From positions 1-19,943 of the forward strand of contig JAGKTU010000033.1 of assembly GCA_021153265.1 (NCBI GenBank): 19,943 nt of DNA, read 5' to 3'. Below the pieces are notes generated by a model, which saw nothing but the letters and a program-made list of their open reading frames with translations, was not told the DNA's origin and did not search any database. Below are positions 1-7,082 of the stretch, in pieces. Made by a program: the position numbers and the translations under genes. The stretch is from Clostridia bacterium (lineage in GTDB: Bacteria > Bacillota > Clostridia > Oscillospirales > Oscillospiraceae). Each line of letters begins with the position of its first letter. Position 1 is the first letter of the stretch.

Positions 1-2
1 CT

Positions 3-32
3 GGAGTGGCGCCGCTGACGCTGCGCCACTCC
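3..32. repeat. GC-rich inverted repeat at the left edge
   Basis: A perfect 10-bp inverted repeat (3-12 with 23-32, GGAGTGGCGC arms) surrounds a 10-base loop. No T-run follows on either strand inside the window, so it is not a classical intrinsic terminator. It lies about 85 bases beyond the stop of the DHHW gene and could still end that transcript, or belong to an element that continues to the left. A second small hairpin (TGTGC/GCACA arms, about 70-84) lies between it and the gene. Confidence 0.4.
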
Positions 33-118
33 GCATAAACTTAATATTTCCTACATAGGGGTTCTTTTTTGTGCTGTCCGCACAAACTGGGGCAGTTCAT
101 ATGAGGGAGCATCTCTTG

Positions 119-1255
119 TTATTTGATGGTTTCGCTGTTGTTCAGAACCAAGGTGCTGAACAGGAACAGCACATCCGCATCCCAATTGATGCCGAAAGCC
201 CGAAGGGTCATGGCATCGATCTCACGAATATCGATGACCGTCACCACCGCGTAATCTTGCATGAGCAGAGGTACGATGGAACTGCCGAAGGAGTCCCGGA
301 AGACAATCAGTTCCCGGTCTGTCTTGGCATTGGGGTTTTCAATACGGAGAATGGATTGGATACCGGAGAGGTAAGCTTCGTACATATCCTCACCTTCCAG
401 CCGCTGCCGGTCGTAGACGCCCTTGTAAAGCTGCTGGTACACCGGGGTGTTGGTTTTGACATCCCAGTCGCCCACATAGGTGGTGCAGCCGTCTAACACG
501 TCGCTGTGGAGCAGATACATGGTATCACCCTCCATGGGCAGCGCCGCCTGACCATAGTAGACGCCGTAGAAGGGCCGCTCCAGCGTTTCCACCGTGTAGG
601 AGGAGGCATCCGCAGCGGTGACACCCATGCTCTGGCAGATCACCTCGGCTGCGTCCGTCAGTTTTTCCTGCCGCCAGTGGGTATCGGTGCGGTAGTAGCT
701 CTCAGCGGAAAGGCTGTCCGTGAGATCGATATGGGTGGCCCAGGGCATGGCGGCCTCCATAGTGGCCATGAGCTGATCATAGTCCATAGCCAGCTGTCCG
801 GCGTCCTCTGCCAGATAATAGCCCTTGTCCGGCACCACGGCCATATAGATATTGTCCGTATTTCCCTTCAGCAGCAGCCGGTAGACCATGCTGAACCGGT
901 TCGCCGCCCGGTCCACGGAGTCCTGATGCAAGGGATACTCCTGCTTGGCAGCGTAACCGTCGGCAATATAGATATCGTGGTTATCTTTCTGCATCAGACC
1001 ATAGTAATGGGTCAGGGATTTGATCTGCCGGAAGCTGTCCCTTAAGGGGAACTGATCCAGACTGTAGTCGTCAAACTTCTCCATGAAGGATCTATCCATG
1101 ACGGATTCCCAAGTCAGCGCCGGTTTCTGCGCCAGCTCCCGGCGCTCTGCCATGGAGAAGGCGTTGTCGCTGCCAAACCAGGCCCGGGCCGCCAGAGCCG
1201 CCCAAATGGCTGCCACGCACATGGCGCCGATGACGCGAATTTTCGATAATTTCAT
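119..1255 (-). CDS. DHHW/AlgJ-like SGNH-type protein, membrane-anchored, partner of the MBOAT acyltransferase
   Basis: A 378-residue protein with one N-terminal membrane segment (about residues 7-23) and an extracytoplasmic remainder. It carries the paired motifs of the DHHW / AlgJ-AlgX family, related to SGNH hydrolases: TDTHW at about 190-194 (the DHHW position, here with T for the first H) and FRDSFGSS at about 319-326, whose serine is the likely nucleophile. Known relatives act with MBOAT proteins to move acetyl groups onto secreted polysaccharide. The gene directly follows an MBOAT gene: the MBOAT stop lies within the AGGAGG (1264-1269) that serves this gene. The ATG at 1255 has 8-base spacing to that site and is preferred over the in-frame GTG at 1264, which overlaps the site. 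The polymer acylated is unknown. Confidence 0.85.
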   Translation of the reverse strand: MKLSKIRVIGAMCVAAIWAALAARAWFGSDNAFSMAERRELAQKPALTWESVMDRSFMEKFDDYSLDQFPLRDSFRQIKSLTHYYGLMQKDNHDIYIADGYAAKQEYPLHQDSVDRAANRFSMVYRLLLKGNTDNIYMAVVPDKGYYLAEDAGQLAMDYDQLMATMEAAMPWATHIDLTDSLSAESYYRTDTHWRQEKLTDAAEVICQSMGVTAADASSYTVETLERPFYGVYYGQAALPMEGDTMYLLHSDVLDGCTTYVGDWDVKTNTPVYQQLYKGVYDRQRLEGEDMYEAYLSGIQSILRIENPNAKTDRELIVFRDSFGSSIVPLLMQDYAVVTVIDIREIDAMTLRAFGINWDADVLFLFSTLVLNNSETIK

Positions 1256-1268
1256 ATGCGCCACCTCC

Positions 1269-2654
1269 TCAGAAACGGAAATACAGGAACGGACTGAAGG
1301 AGCCGTCCACCAGATAGGCGGTGCAGATCAGCAGCAGTGCCAGAAGAACCAGCGGTTCGACGAACGCCCCCAGCTTTTTCTCGCTCACGCGCAGGCCGAT
1401 GTTCTTGACCACCGGGGTTGCCCCCACAAAGCCCAGCAGGAACAGCACAGCGTAGCTTCTGAGGTAATACCAGGTTTCAGCGGTGATCAGGGGGAGTCCC
1501 CCAAGGCCGAACATACCGGCAAAATCGCCTTTCGCCTGTGCAAGGGTTTCAGCGTTGAACAGCACAAAGCTCAGCACCACGATCAGCATCACATAGCAAT
1601 GGCGCAGAATATTCGGCAGTTTCTGCAGGGCAGGCAGCCACTTTTCGATGAGCAAAAGAGCCGCAAACAGCAGTCCCCACAGGACGAAATTCCACGCAGC
1701 GCCGTGCCACAGGCCTGTGAGCATCCACACGGTCAGGATGTTGAACACCCAGCGGCCCTTGCTCACCCGGTTACCGCCCAGAGGGATATACACATAGTCC
1801 CGGAACCAGCTGCCAAGGCTCATGTGCCAGCGGCGCCAGAACTCGGTAATGCTCTTGGACAAGTACGGATAGTTAAAGTTCTCGATGAACTTGAAACCGA
1901 AGATCCGGCCAAGGCCAATGGCCATGTCGCTGTAGCCGGAGAAGTCAAAATAGATGTTCAGGGTGAAGGCGATGGCGTACATCCAGTAAAACAGGACGGA
2001 CTGCTCGCCGCTCTCCCGGAAGATCTTCATCAGCAGGGCGAAATTATCCGCCAAAATCACCTTTTTGGAAAGACCCATTATGAATCTGCGCAGACCCAGC
2101 GCCGCATCCTCCCAGCTATGGGTGCGGTGGTTCAACTCCCTCGCCACATCTACATACCGGACGATGGGGCCGGCAATAAGCTGGGGGAACAGGGCCACAT
2201 ACGCGCCGAAGCTGATGGGATTCTTCTGGGATTCCACATTCCCCCAGTAGACATCGATGGTATAGCTTAAGCACTGGAAGGTATAGAAACTGATACCTAC
2301 CGGCAACGCCAGCCGCAGCAGCGGCACACTCAAACCGGTAACGGAATTGAAGGAAGTTACGAAGAAGTCCGCATACTTGAAAAGTCCCAGCAGGCTGATG
2401 CTGATGACAATGGACACCGTCAGCCAGAATTTCTTCCACTTTTTCGTCTGGGCGCGGCCAATGGCAAGGCCGCAGCCGTAAAAAAGAGCAATGGTAAACA
2501 CCATCAGTCCCAGCAGTTTCGGCTCCCCCCAGCCGTAGAAGAACAAACTGGCGATCAACAGCACGGCATTTTTCATCGCCCGTGGGGAGAGGAAATACAC
2601 CAGCATCACTGCCGGCAGAAAGTAATACAAAAACGGAATACTGGAAAACAGCAT
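1269..2654 (-). CDS. MBOAT family membrane-bound O-acyltransferase (AlgI/DltB-like)
   Basis: A 461-residue polytopic membrane protein of the MBOAT superfamily, close to AlgI/PatA-type proteins that pass acyl groups across the membrane to extracellular polysaccharide. Diagnostic motifs are visible: FWRRWHMSLGSWFRDYVYIP (272-291) and LTGLWHGAAWNFVLWG (312-327), with His317 as the presumed catalytic histidine and His277 the second conserved one. Length is normal for AlgI (about 460-500). A strong AAGGAGGG precedes the ATG. The downstream DHHW gene is the expected partner for acetyl delivery. Upstream, a terminator (2673-2704) ends only 19 bases before the start codon, leaving no room for a separate sigma-A promoter between them. 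Expression therefore probably depends on read-through from the mntP-vanZ-lipoprotein transcript or on a promoter inside the lipoprotein gene. The substrate cannot be read from sequence. Confidence 0.92.
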   Translation of the reverse strand: MLFSSIPFLYYFLPAVMLVYFLSPRAMKNAVLLIASLFFYGWGEPKLLGLMVFTIALFYGCGLAIGRAQTKKWKKFWLTVSIVISISLLGLFKYADFFVTSFNSVTGLSVPLLRLALPVGISFYTFQCLSYTIDVYWGNVESQKNPISFGAYVALFPQLIAGPIVRYVDVARELNHRTHSWEDAALGLRRFIMGLSKKVILADNFALLMKIFRESGEQSVLFYWMYAIAFTLNIYFDFSGYSDMAIGLGRIFGFKFIENFNYPYLSKSITEFWRRWHMSLGSWFRDYVYIPLGGNRVSKGRWVFNILTVWMLTGLWHGAAWNFVLWGLLFAALLLIEKWLPALQKLPNILRHCYVMLIVVLSFVLFNAETLAQAKGDFAGMFGLGGLPLITAETWYYLRSYAVLFLLGFVGATPVVKNIGLRVSEKKLGAFVEPLVLLALLLICTAYLVDGSFSPFLYFRF

Positions 2655-2672
2655 GTTTCCGCCCTCCTTAGC

Positions 2673-2704
2673 AAAAATGGCAGCGACTGTTCGCCGCTGC
2701 CATT
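2673..2704 (-). terminator. Intrinsic terminator or attenuator between lipoprotein and MBOAT genes
   Basis: A 10-bp stem (2676-2685 with 2695-2704, AATGGCAGCG arms) with a 9-base loop is followed on the minus strand by a short T-run. It comes right after the lipoprotein stop and directly before the MBOAT ribosome binding site, so it probably lowers rather than abolishes downstream expression. Confidence 0.75.
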
Positions 2705-2716
2705 GCGTAGTTTTGA

Positions 2717-3361
2717 TTAGCCGATGATGGAGCCGCTGTAGATCACTTCTGCATCGGGATAAGCCTCACCGACACGGGTGACGAAGGGGTTCATAGCATC
2801 GTTTACGCCGAAAGCGACCAGCACATACTCACCGTTCACCACAGCAACCAGCATCTGGTCGGGAGTGCCGCAGATCCACTGGGTCTGAGCCAGATTGTCC
2901 TTGATGGCAGTAGCCATGGCATTCACATCGGTGCCAGCCTTGACGTGGACAACGCCGGAGGAGAAGTTATTGGCCAGCATGCCATGGATCATAGTAGCAG
3001 CACCGTCCACATTGGCCATTTCGGTTTCCGGGATATACAGCAAATAGGGCAGGTTCTCAGCGTAAGCCATATCGTAAACGCCGGGTCCGTTGGGGGGCAT
3101 GTAGTTCTCGTCCTTCTCCATCTGCTCGATGTGGTACTCCATGTTGCCGCCGGAGACGAAGAACTGCTCATCTTCGGGATACAGATCCCAGACGTTCTGC
3201 AGGATCTCTACAGCAGCGGCAGCGTAGTCAACAGGCTCGGTGCTCTCGGTGGTTTCGGTGGTTTCCTTCTCGTCACCCTCGTTATCGGGGGTCTCGCTGG
3301 TGCAGGCTGCCATGGACAGAACCATGGTCAGGACCATCAGCAGGGCGATCAGCTTTTTCAT
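2717..3361 (-). CDS. Secreted lipoprotein of unknown function
   Basis: A 214-residue protein with a clear lipoprotein signal: MKKLIALLMVLTMVLSMAAC, lipobox cysteine at residue 20. A low-complexity acidic, Thr/Glu-rich linker (about 21-45) is typical of a spacer between membrane anchor and folded domain. The remaining 165 residues form a compact, Cys-poor domain rich in Ala, Val and acidic residues that I do not recognise. The start ATG overlaps the stop of the VanZ gene (ATGA, 3358-3361) and AGGAGG lies upstream inside the VanZ frame, so the two are translationally coupled. The gene is the third of the operon led by the Mn riboswitch and is followed by a terminator. A role in metal handling is only a guess from position. 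Confidence 0.85.
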   Translation of the reverse strand: MKKLIALLMVLTMVLSMAACTSETPDNEGDEKETTETTESTEPVDYAAAAVEILQNVWDLYPEDEQFFVSGGNMEYHIEQMEKDENYMPPNGPGVYDMAYAENLPYLLYIPETEMANVDGAATMIHGMLANNFSSGVVHVKAGTDVNAMATAIKDNLAQTQWICGTPDQMLVAVVNGEYVLVAFGVNDAMNPFVTRVGEAYPDAEVIYSGSIIG

Positions 3362-3819
3362 GTTGATTTCCTCCTAAATGATATGTTTTTTATTCTTTTC
3401 AGTAAAGTATGGCCGAAACATAGCAGGAATATGCCGGTACACACACCCAGCACATCGATTCCCACATCTTTGATCCCGGGGCCTCTGCCGGGGACGAAGA
3501 TTTGGATCATTTCGTCCACGCAGGCGGCCATTCCGCCCCAGATAATGCCTGTCCATGCTTTTTTCTCCAGCATGGACAGCAGCCACTCAAGGCACATGCC
3601 TAAAGCTGCAAACTCCGTGAAATGGGCGACCTTCCGCAGCAGCCCTCCTCCGCCGCCGGACGACAGACCTTCCGGCAGAATTGGGAGCAGCAGACCCTTT
3701 ACCCAGTCGCTGAATGCGGCCGAAGTTTCTCCTGGCAGCAGCGAATTGCCCCAGATAAAGGTAAGATTCAGTATCAGCAGTGCTACACACAGCCGCAGAC
3801 GTTTCTCCGTTCGGATCAT
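3358..3819 (-). CDS. VanZ family membrane protein
   Basis: A 153-residue protein with about four hydrophobic segments and VanZ-family signatures: RKVAHFTEFAALG (62-74), DEMIQIFVPGRGPGIKDV (102-119) and the following GIDVLG. VanZ-like proteins are named for the teicoplanin-resistance gene, but most chromosomal copies have no known function; this one should not be read as a resistance gene. A Gly run (55-59, SSGGGGG) lies in the first extracellular loop. The start ATG overlaps the mntP stop (ATGA, 3816-3819) and its own stop overlaps the next start. It therefore belongs to the mntP operon and is expected to respond to manganese together with it. Confidence 0.88.
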   Translation of the reverse strand: MIRTEKRLRLCVALLILNLTFIWGNSLLPGETSAAFSDWVKGLLLPILPEGLSSGGGGGLLRKVAHFTEFAALGMCLEWLLSMLEKKAWTGIIWGGMAACVDEMIQIFVPGRGPGIKDVGIDVLGVCTGIFLLCFGHTLLKRIKNISFRRKST

Positions 3820-4406
3820 CCCAGTCTTCCCATCTGTTCCAGAATGCCTTCCACCAGGATTTTGGTGCCCAGCAGTACCAGAATCAGACCGCCGGCGAAC
3901 TGAGCCTTCTTTTCAAAACGACTGCCAAAGACGTTGCCGATTTTCACACCCATGGCGGACATGGCGCAGGTGAAAGCACCGATCAGCGCCACAGCCAGGA
4001 AGATGTTGACACCGTCGGTCATGGCAAGGGAAATGCCCACCGCCAATGCATCGATGGATGTGGCCACCGCCATGACAAACATGGCCTTGGGGGAAAGATC
4101 CGCCTCTACTTCGCAGCAGCCGCCGCATTCTTCCTTATCAAAGGCATCCCGGAGCATGTTCACGCCGATGTAACCCAGCAGGATGAAGGCCACCCAGTGG
4201 TCTACCGCCATGATTGCCTCCCGGAACAGTGTGCCAAGAAAGAAACCGACCAGGGGCATCAGGGCCTGAAAACCGCCGAACCAAAGTCCGCAAGTCAGAC
4301 CTGCCTTCAACGTCGCCCGCTTCATAGCCAGACCCTTACAGATGGATACCGCAAAGGCATCCATGCTCACGCCCAGCGCCAGAAGCAGCAATCCTCCAAT
4401 TCCCAT
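3816..4406 (-). CDS. mntP: MntP family manganese efflux pump
   Basis: A 196-residue, six-helix membrane protein of the MntP (YebN) family, which exports Mn(II) from the cytoplasm. It shows the internal two-fold repeat of the family, with the paired acidic motifs ALGVSMDAFAVS near the N-terminus and VATSIDALAVG in the middle. A Cys-rich loop (DKEECGGCCEVEADL) between the halves is unusual and could bind metal. The frame is open to 4469, but the chosen ATG at 4406 has GGAGG at 9-base spacing, begins the first membrane helix, and gives the usual family length (E. coli about 188). The Mn-type riboswitch in the 5' leader strongly supports the function. It is the first gene of an overlapping three-gene operon. 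Confidence 0.95.
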   Translation of the reverse strand: MGIGGLLLLALGVSMDAFAVSICKGLAMKRATLKAGLTCGLWFGGFQALMPLVGFFLGTLFREAIMAVDHWVAFILLGYIGVNMLRDAFDKEECGGCCEVEADLSPKAMFVMAVATSIDALAVGISLAMTDGVNIFLAVALIGAFTCAMSAMGVKIGNVFGSRFEKKAQFAGGLILVLLGTKILVEGILEQMGRLG

Positions 4407-4445
4407 AAAAAAAGACCTCCGTGTTTTCAGACCCGCACAGAAGCC
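4407..4445 (-). terminator. Expression platform: terminator hairpin that also hides the mntP ribosome binding site
   Basis: In the mntP leader RNA, GGCUUCUGUG (4436-4445) can pair with CACGGAGGUC (4414-4423), 10 pairs including G-U pairs, over a 12-base loop. Seven U residues (4407-4413) follow at once, then the ATG. The 3' arm contains the GGAGG of mntP, so one hairpin could stop transcription and block translation. It lies 4 bases after the closing helix of the riboswitch. Confidence 0.7.
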
Positions 4446-4449
4446 AAAT

Positions 4450-4564
4450 GAAGAGACTGAGCCGGTCATCCTTGTCTGTCAAGTCTCGTCATTTCAGACT
4501 GAACCGGGGGTGTTGCCCCAGTGTGTCGATCCAGTCCCGCGTGTGCGCCGACTACTCCCTCTTC
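4450..4564 (-). promoter_or_regulatory. Candidate yybP-ykoY (Mn2+-sensing) riboswitch aptamer
   Basis: The leader RNA starts with GAAGAG followed by GGAGTAG, and ends with CAGTC then CTCTTC; GAAGAG (4559-4564) and CTCTTC (4450-4455) form the closing helix P1. The GGAGTAG just inside P1 and internal GC-rich helices (for example TGGGG/CCCCC near 4508-4522) fit the yybP-ykoY family, whose members switch on MntP-type exporters when Mn2+ binds. The length of about 115 bases is typical. The first base falls at the predicted transcription start, 7-8 bases after the -10 box. The assignment rests on position and partial motif match, not on a covariance-model search. Confidence 0.75.
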
Positions 4565-4571
4565 GTAGTGC

Positions 4572-4600
4572 ATTATAGCAAATGCATGATGCATAGTCAA
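4572..4600 (-). promoter_or_regulatory. Sigma-A promoter of the mntP operon
   Basis: TTGACT (4595-4600), a 17-base spacer and TATAAT (4572-4577) on the minus strand. The spacer contains two ATGCAT palindromes in a row (4582-4594, ATGCATGATGCAT on the plus strand), a possible operator. Confidence 0.85.
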
Positions 4601-4640
4601 GACATATTCCCAAATGTCACAATAAATTCAACTTTTCATC

Positions 4641-4672
4641 AAAAAAGCAGGAGGCTGTCTGCCTCCTGCTTT
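4641..4672 (-). terminator. Intrinsic terminator of the cyuA-azlC-azlD operon
   Basis: A perfect 10-bp stem (4646-4655 with 4661-4670, AGCAGGAGGC arms) with a 5-base loop and a T-run on the minus strand. It begins at the azlD stop codon and insulates the mntP promoter 40 bases further on. Confidence 0.93.
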
Positions 4673-4980
4673 CAGATGTGCGTGATAAAAAATTCCGTCA
4701 GCAGAACCGCGCAGCTGCTGCCCAGCGCAACGGTAATCAGGCTCTTTCCCCGGAAGGCCAGCACCACCGCCGTCACCAATGCCGCAAGACCGCTGAGCAC
4801 GCTCTCCGTGCTGTTCAAGATGGCAGGGAACGTCATCGCTGTCAGGCAGGCGTAGGGCACATAGTGCAAAAACGAGCGGACAAAGCGGCTGCGGATGGGC
4901 TTGCGGAACAAGGTCATGGGCAGCAGACGGATGAGATAGGTGGTCACCGCCATAGCTGCGATGCAAAGATACAGATTCAT
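4672..4980 (-). CDS. azlD: AzlD family branched-chain amino acid export subunit
   Basis: A 102-residue protein with three to four hydrophobic helices, matching the small AzlD/YgaH subunit that pairs with AzlC to form a branched-chain (or related) amino-acid exporter. The family-typical N-terminal segment TTYLIRLLPMTLF is present, followed by a Leu/Val-rich helix and a short tail ending FFITHI. The frame is open to 5094, but the start at 4980 overlaps the azlC stop (ATGA, 4977-4980) and gives the usual size of about 100 residues; the extra upstream residues are polar and arginine-rich, as expected of an out-of-frame azlC read. Confidence 0.9.
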   Translation of the reverse strand: MNLYLCIAAMAVTTYLIRLLPMTLFRKPIRSRFVRSFLHYVPYACLTAMTFPAILNSTESVLSGLAALVTAVVLAFRGKSLITVALGSSCAVLLTEFFITHI

Positions 4981-5690
4981 GCTGCCACCTCCTCGTCCGG
5001 GACGGGGAACAAGACGGCGCAGATTCCGGCGGCCGCCACGGTGCAGATCACGATGGCGATTCCGGCAGATACTGTCTTCAGTCCCGGCATCCACGCAAAC
5101 AGGCAGCTTAAGATGAGCGCCAGCACCACCACAGCCAGAACCGGCTTCTCTTCCCGGGCCGGCGGCACCACAATGGCCACAAACATGCCGTAGAGCATCA
5201 CGCCCAAAGCCGTGCGGATGCCCAGCGGCAGCACAGACCCTGCCAGTGCGCCGCAGAGGGTTCCTCCCGTCCAGCCCAAGATCGGCATGGTGCCAAGCCC
5301 CAGCATAAACGGGGTGGTGAGTTTCTCCCGTTCCGCGATGGCAAGCGCAAAAATCTCATCGGTGTTGAAAAAAGCGATGGCAAGTCTCGGCAAAAGGCCG
5401 ATATCCCGGCCCATTTTTTGACTCAAAGCCAGACTCATCAGTGCGTAACGGCTGTTGATGACCAGCTGGGTCAGGATCAGTTCCCACAAGGTAGTACCTG
5501 CCACGATCAACGTTAAGCCTGCAAACTGACCGGCACTGGTCAAATTGGTGGCAGAGATCAAGGTGGCGTCCAGCGCCCGGATCCCCTGTGCCGCCGCCAT
5601 GGCACCGAAGCCGAAGCTGACGGAAAAGTACCCCACGCCCACACCCAAACCTCTGTGAAGGCCGCGAGTATATGTAGATTGCTGCTTCAT
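4977..5690 (-). CDS. azlC: AzlC family branched-chain amino acid export permease
   Basis: A 237-residue polytopic membrane protein of the AzlC/YgaZ family. Recognisable parts are the N-terminal GVGYFSVSFGFG segment, the TNLTSAGQFAG motif, the LVINSRYALMSLALSQ segment and the FFNTDEIFALA motif. With AzlD it exports branched-chain amino acids, and some members have been linked to other substrates. It is the second gene of the operon with the cysteine desulfidase. The ATG at 5690 fits family N-termini; an alternative GTG at 5699 overlaps the upstream stop (GTGA). Neither has a strong ribosome binding site, so translation is probably coupled to the upstream gene. Substrate here is not known; linkage to cysteine breakdown hints at cysteine or a related amino acid. 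Confidence 0.92.
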   Translation of the reverse strand: MKQQSTYTRGLHRGLGVGVGYFSVSFGFGAMAAAQGIRALDATLISATNLTSAGQFAGLTLIVAGTTLWELILTQLVINSRYALMSLALSQKMGRDIGLLPRLAIAFFNTDEIFALAIAEREKLTTPFMLGLGTMPILGWTGGTLCGALAGSVLPLGIRTALGVMLYGMFVAIVVPPAREEKPVLAVVVLALILSCLFAWMPGLKTVSAGIAIVICTVAAAGICAVLFPVPDEEVAA

Positions 5691-5695
5691 GGCGG

Positions 5696-6976
5696 TCACG
5701 GAGTGCGCAGCATGATTTCCAGAATGGTTCTGTCGGTCTCGCGCATACCTTCCCGGGCCAAAATGCCCACATTTCGCACCGTGTTGTCCACGCCCTTGGT
5801 CACGATGCCGTCGCCGCTGTAGAACTGCTGATTTTCCAGATACATATGGTAGCCCAGAATGCCGGCATCCACAGCGGAAGCGATCTTTGCCGCACAGGAG
5901 GGCTTAGCACCATCGCAGATGGTGCCGGAGAGGATAGCCACCGCATTGACCACAGTGTGGGCAACCGCGCTGGCATCGCCGCCCTGCAGATACGCAATGC
6001 CTGCGCCTGCACCGCAGCCTGCGCTGATGGCGCCGCAGTAGGCGGAGAGCCGACCGATGCCGGCTTTCTGGTGGATGGTAACAAGGTCGCTCAAAGCCAC
6101 CGCTCTAAGCAGCTCTTCCTCACTTTTACCCAATTCCCGGGCGTAGACGACCACCGGCACACTGGCAGTAATGCCCTGATTGCCGCTGCCGGAAACGATC
6201 ATCACCGGCTTTTCGCAGCCGCTCATACGGGCATCGGAACCGGCGGCGGCATAGGCGCAAGCCTTCTTGGCAACGCTGCCCTCGTGATGATGCAGGATCA
6301 CGCTGCCCACATTGGCACCCCAGTTGCCCCGAATGCCCTCATTTGCGATGTCCATATTGCATTCGATTTGCCGGCCCACGTATTCCCGGACGTCCTCCAC
6401 GTCCATACAGTCCGCGAATTCCACGATTTTCTCGATGCTCAGGCAGGACTTGTCCGTCAGATGATCCTCGGAGGATTCGCAGATCGGAAGATCCAGCAGA
6501 ATCTCATCATTTTTCTGCATCCGCACGATGTTGGTGTGGTGGTTGATGATCCGCAGGCGGACGGTATCCTCCCCTGCGTAGACAAACAAATCGATATCAA
6601 ACACCAAATTGGAATAGGAAGGCTGGATATCCATCTCCACGGTTTCTAAGTACGCCTTCAACTCCTCGTGCTTGTCCTTGGGGATGGCGCTGATAACTTC
6701 CAACTCCTTGTCCGCATCACCCAGCAGGATTCCGGCGCAGACCGCTGCCGCCATGCCGTGAAGGCCGCCGGTGTTGGGAACTACCACGCTTTTTACATTC
6801 TTGATGATATTTCCGCTGACAAAAAGCTTGATTTTCTCCGGTATTCTTCCCAGAAGCTGCCGCGCCTTGGCACCGGCATAGGCCATGGCGATGGGCTCGG
6901 TGCAGCCCATGGCAGGCCGCAGCTCTTCTTTCAGGATGTTTATGTATTGCTGATAGAGGTAGTCGCCTTTTTGCAT
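5696..6976 (-). CDS. cyuA: L-cysteine desulfidase, CyuA/CdsB-like (UPF0597, serine dehydratase alpha-like fold)
   Basis: A 426-residue cytoplasmic enzyme of the UPF0597/CyuA family. Characterised members use an oxygen-sensitive [4Fe-4S] cluster to split L-cysteine into pyruvate, ammonia and hydrogen sulfide. Motifs seen: RPAMGCTEP (20-28), VPNTGGLHG (66-74), SGSGNQGI (262-269), and ICDGAKPSC (353-361). Cys25, Cys314, Cys354 and Cys361 have the positions and spacing (40 and 7 residues) that I recall for the cluster ligands of the archaeal enzyme CdsB, so the site looks intact. Length is normal. The ATG at 6976 has GGAGG at 7-base spacing. A separate L-serine dehydratase activity is the alternative, because the fold is shared. 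It leads the operon with azlC and azlD and has its own sigma-A promoter. Confidence 0.9.
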   Translation of the reverse strand: MQKGDYLYQQYINILKEELRPAMGCTEPIAMAYAGAKARQLLGRIPEKIKLFVSGNIIKNVKSVVVPNTGGLHGMAAAVCAGILLGDADKELEVISAIPKDKHEELKAYLETVEMDIQPSYSNLVFDIDLFVYAGEDTVRLRIINHHTNIVRMQKNDEILLDLPICESSEDHLTDKSCLSIEKIVEFADCMDVEDVREYVGRQIECNMDIANEGIRGNWGANVGSVILHHHEGSVAKKACAYAAAGSDARMSGCEKPVMIVSGSGNQGITASVPVVVYARELGKSEEELLRAVALSDLVTIHQKAGIGRLSAYCGAISAGCGAGAGIAYLQGGDASAVAHTVVNAVAILSGTICDGAKPSCAAKIASAVDAGILGYHMYLENQQFYSGDGIVTKGVDNTVRNVGILAREGMRETDRTILEIMLRTP

Positions 6977-7007
6977 AAAGTTTCCTCCAAATGACAGATT
7001 ATTTGTT

Positions 7008-7036
7008 ATTATAGCAAATAATTTCCGTCAAATCAA
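7008..7036 (-). promoter_or_regulatory. Sigma-A promoter of cyuA-azlCD
   Basis: TTGATT (7031-7036), 17-base spacer, TATAAT (7008-7013), about 30 bases before the cyuA start codon. The bases around the -10 form an AT-rich inverted repeat (TTATTTGC/GCAAATAA, 7001-7022), a possible repressor site. Confidence 0.8.
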
Positions 7037-7047
7037 CGCCCAGAAAC

Positions 7048-7080
7048 GCAAAAACAGCCGGGTCTCCCCGGCTGTTTTTT
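7048..7080 (-). terminator. Intrinsic terminator of the Cys-rich small gene
   Basis: A 12-bp stem (7051-7062 with 7067-7078) built on CAGCCGGG/CCCGGCTG, with flanking A and T runs, so it could also work on the plus strand. It starts 3 bases past the stop of the gene at 7083. Confidence 0.9.
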
Positions 7081-7082
7081 GC

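Noticed and set aside
1083..2270. A 395-codon open frame on the plus strand
   Set aside because: Antisense to the MBOAT and DHHW genes; Gln/His-rich, without known motifs or start signals.
3358..3819. VanZ gene as a glycopeptide-resistance gene
   Set aside because: No vanA-type ligase, vanH, vanX or vanRS genes are present; VanZ-family proteins are common in susceptible Clostridia.
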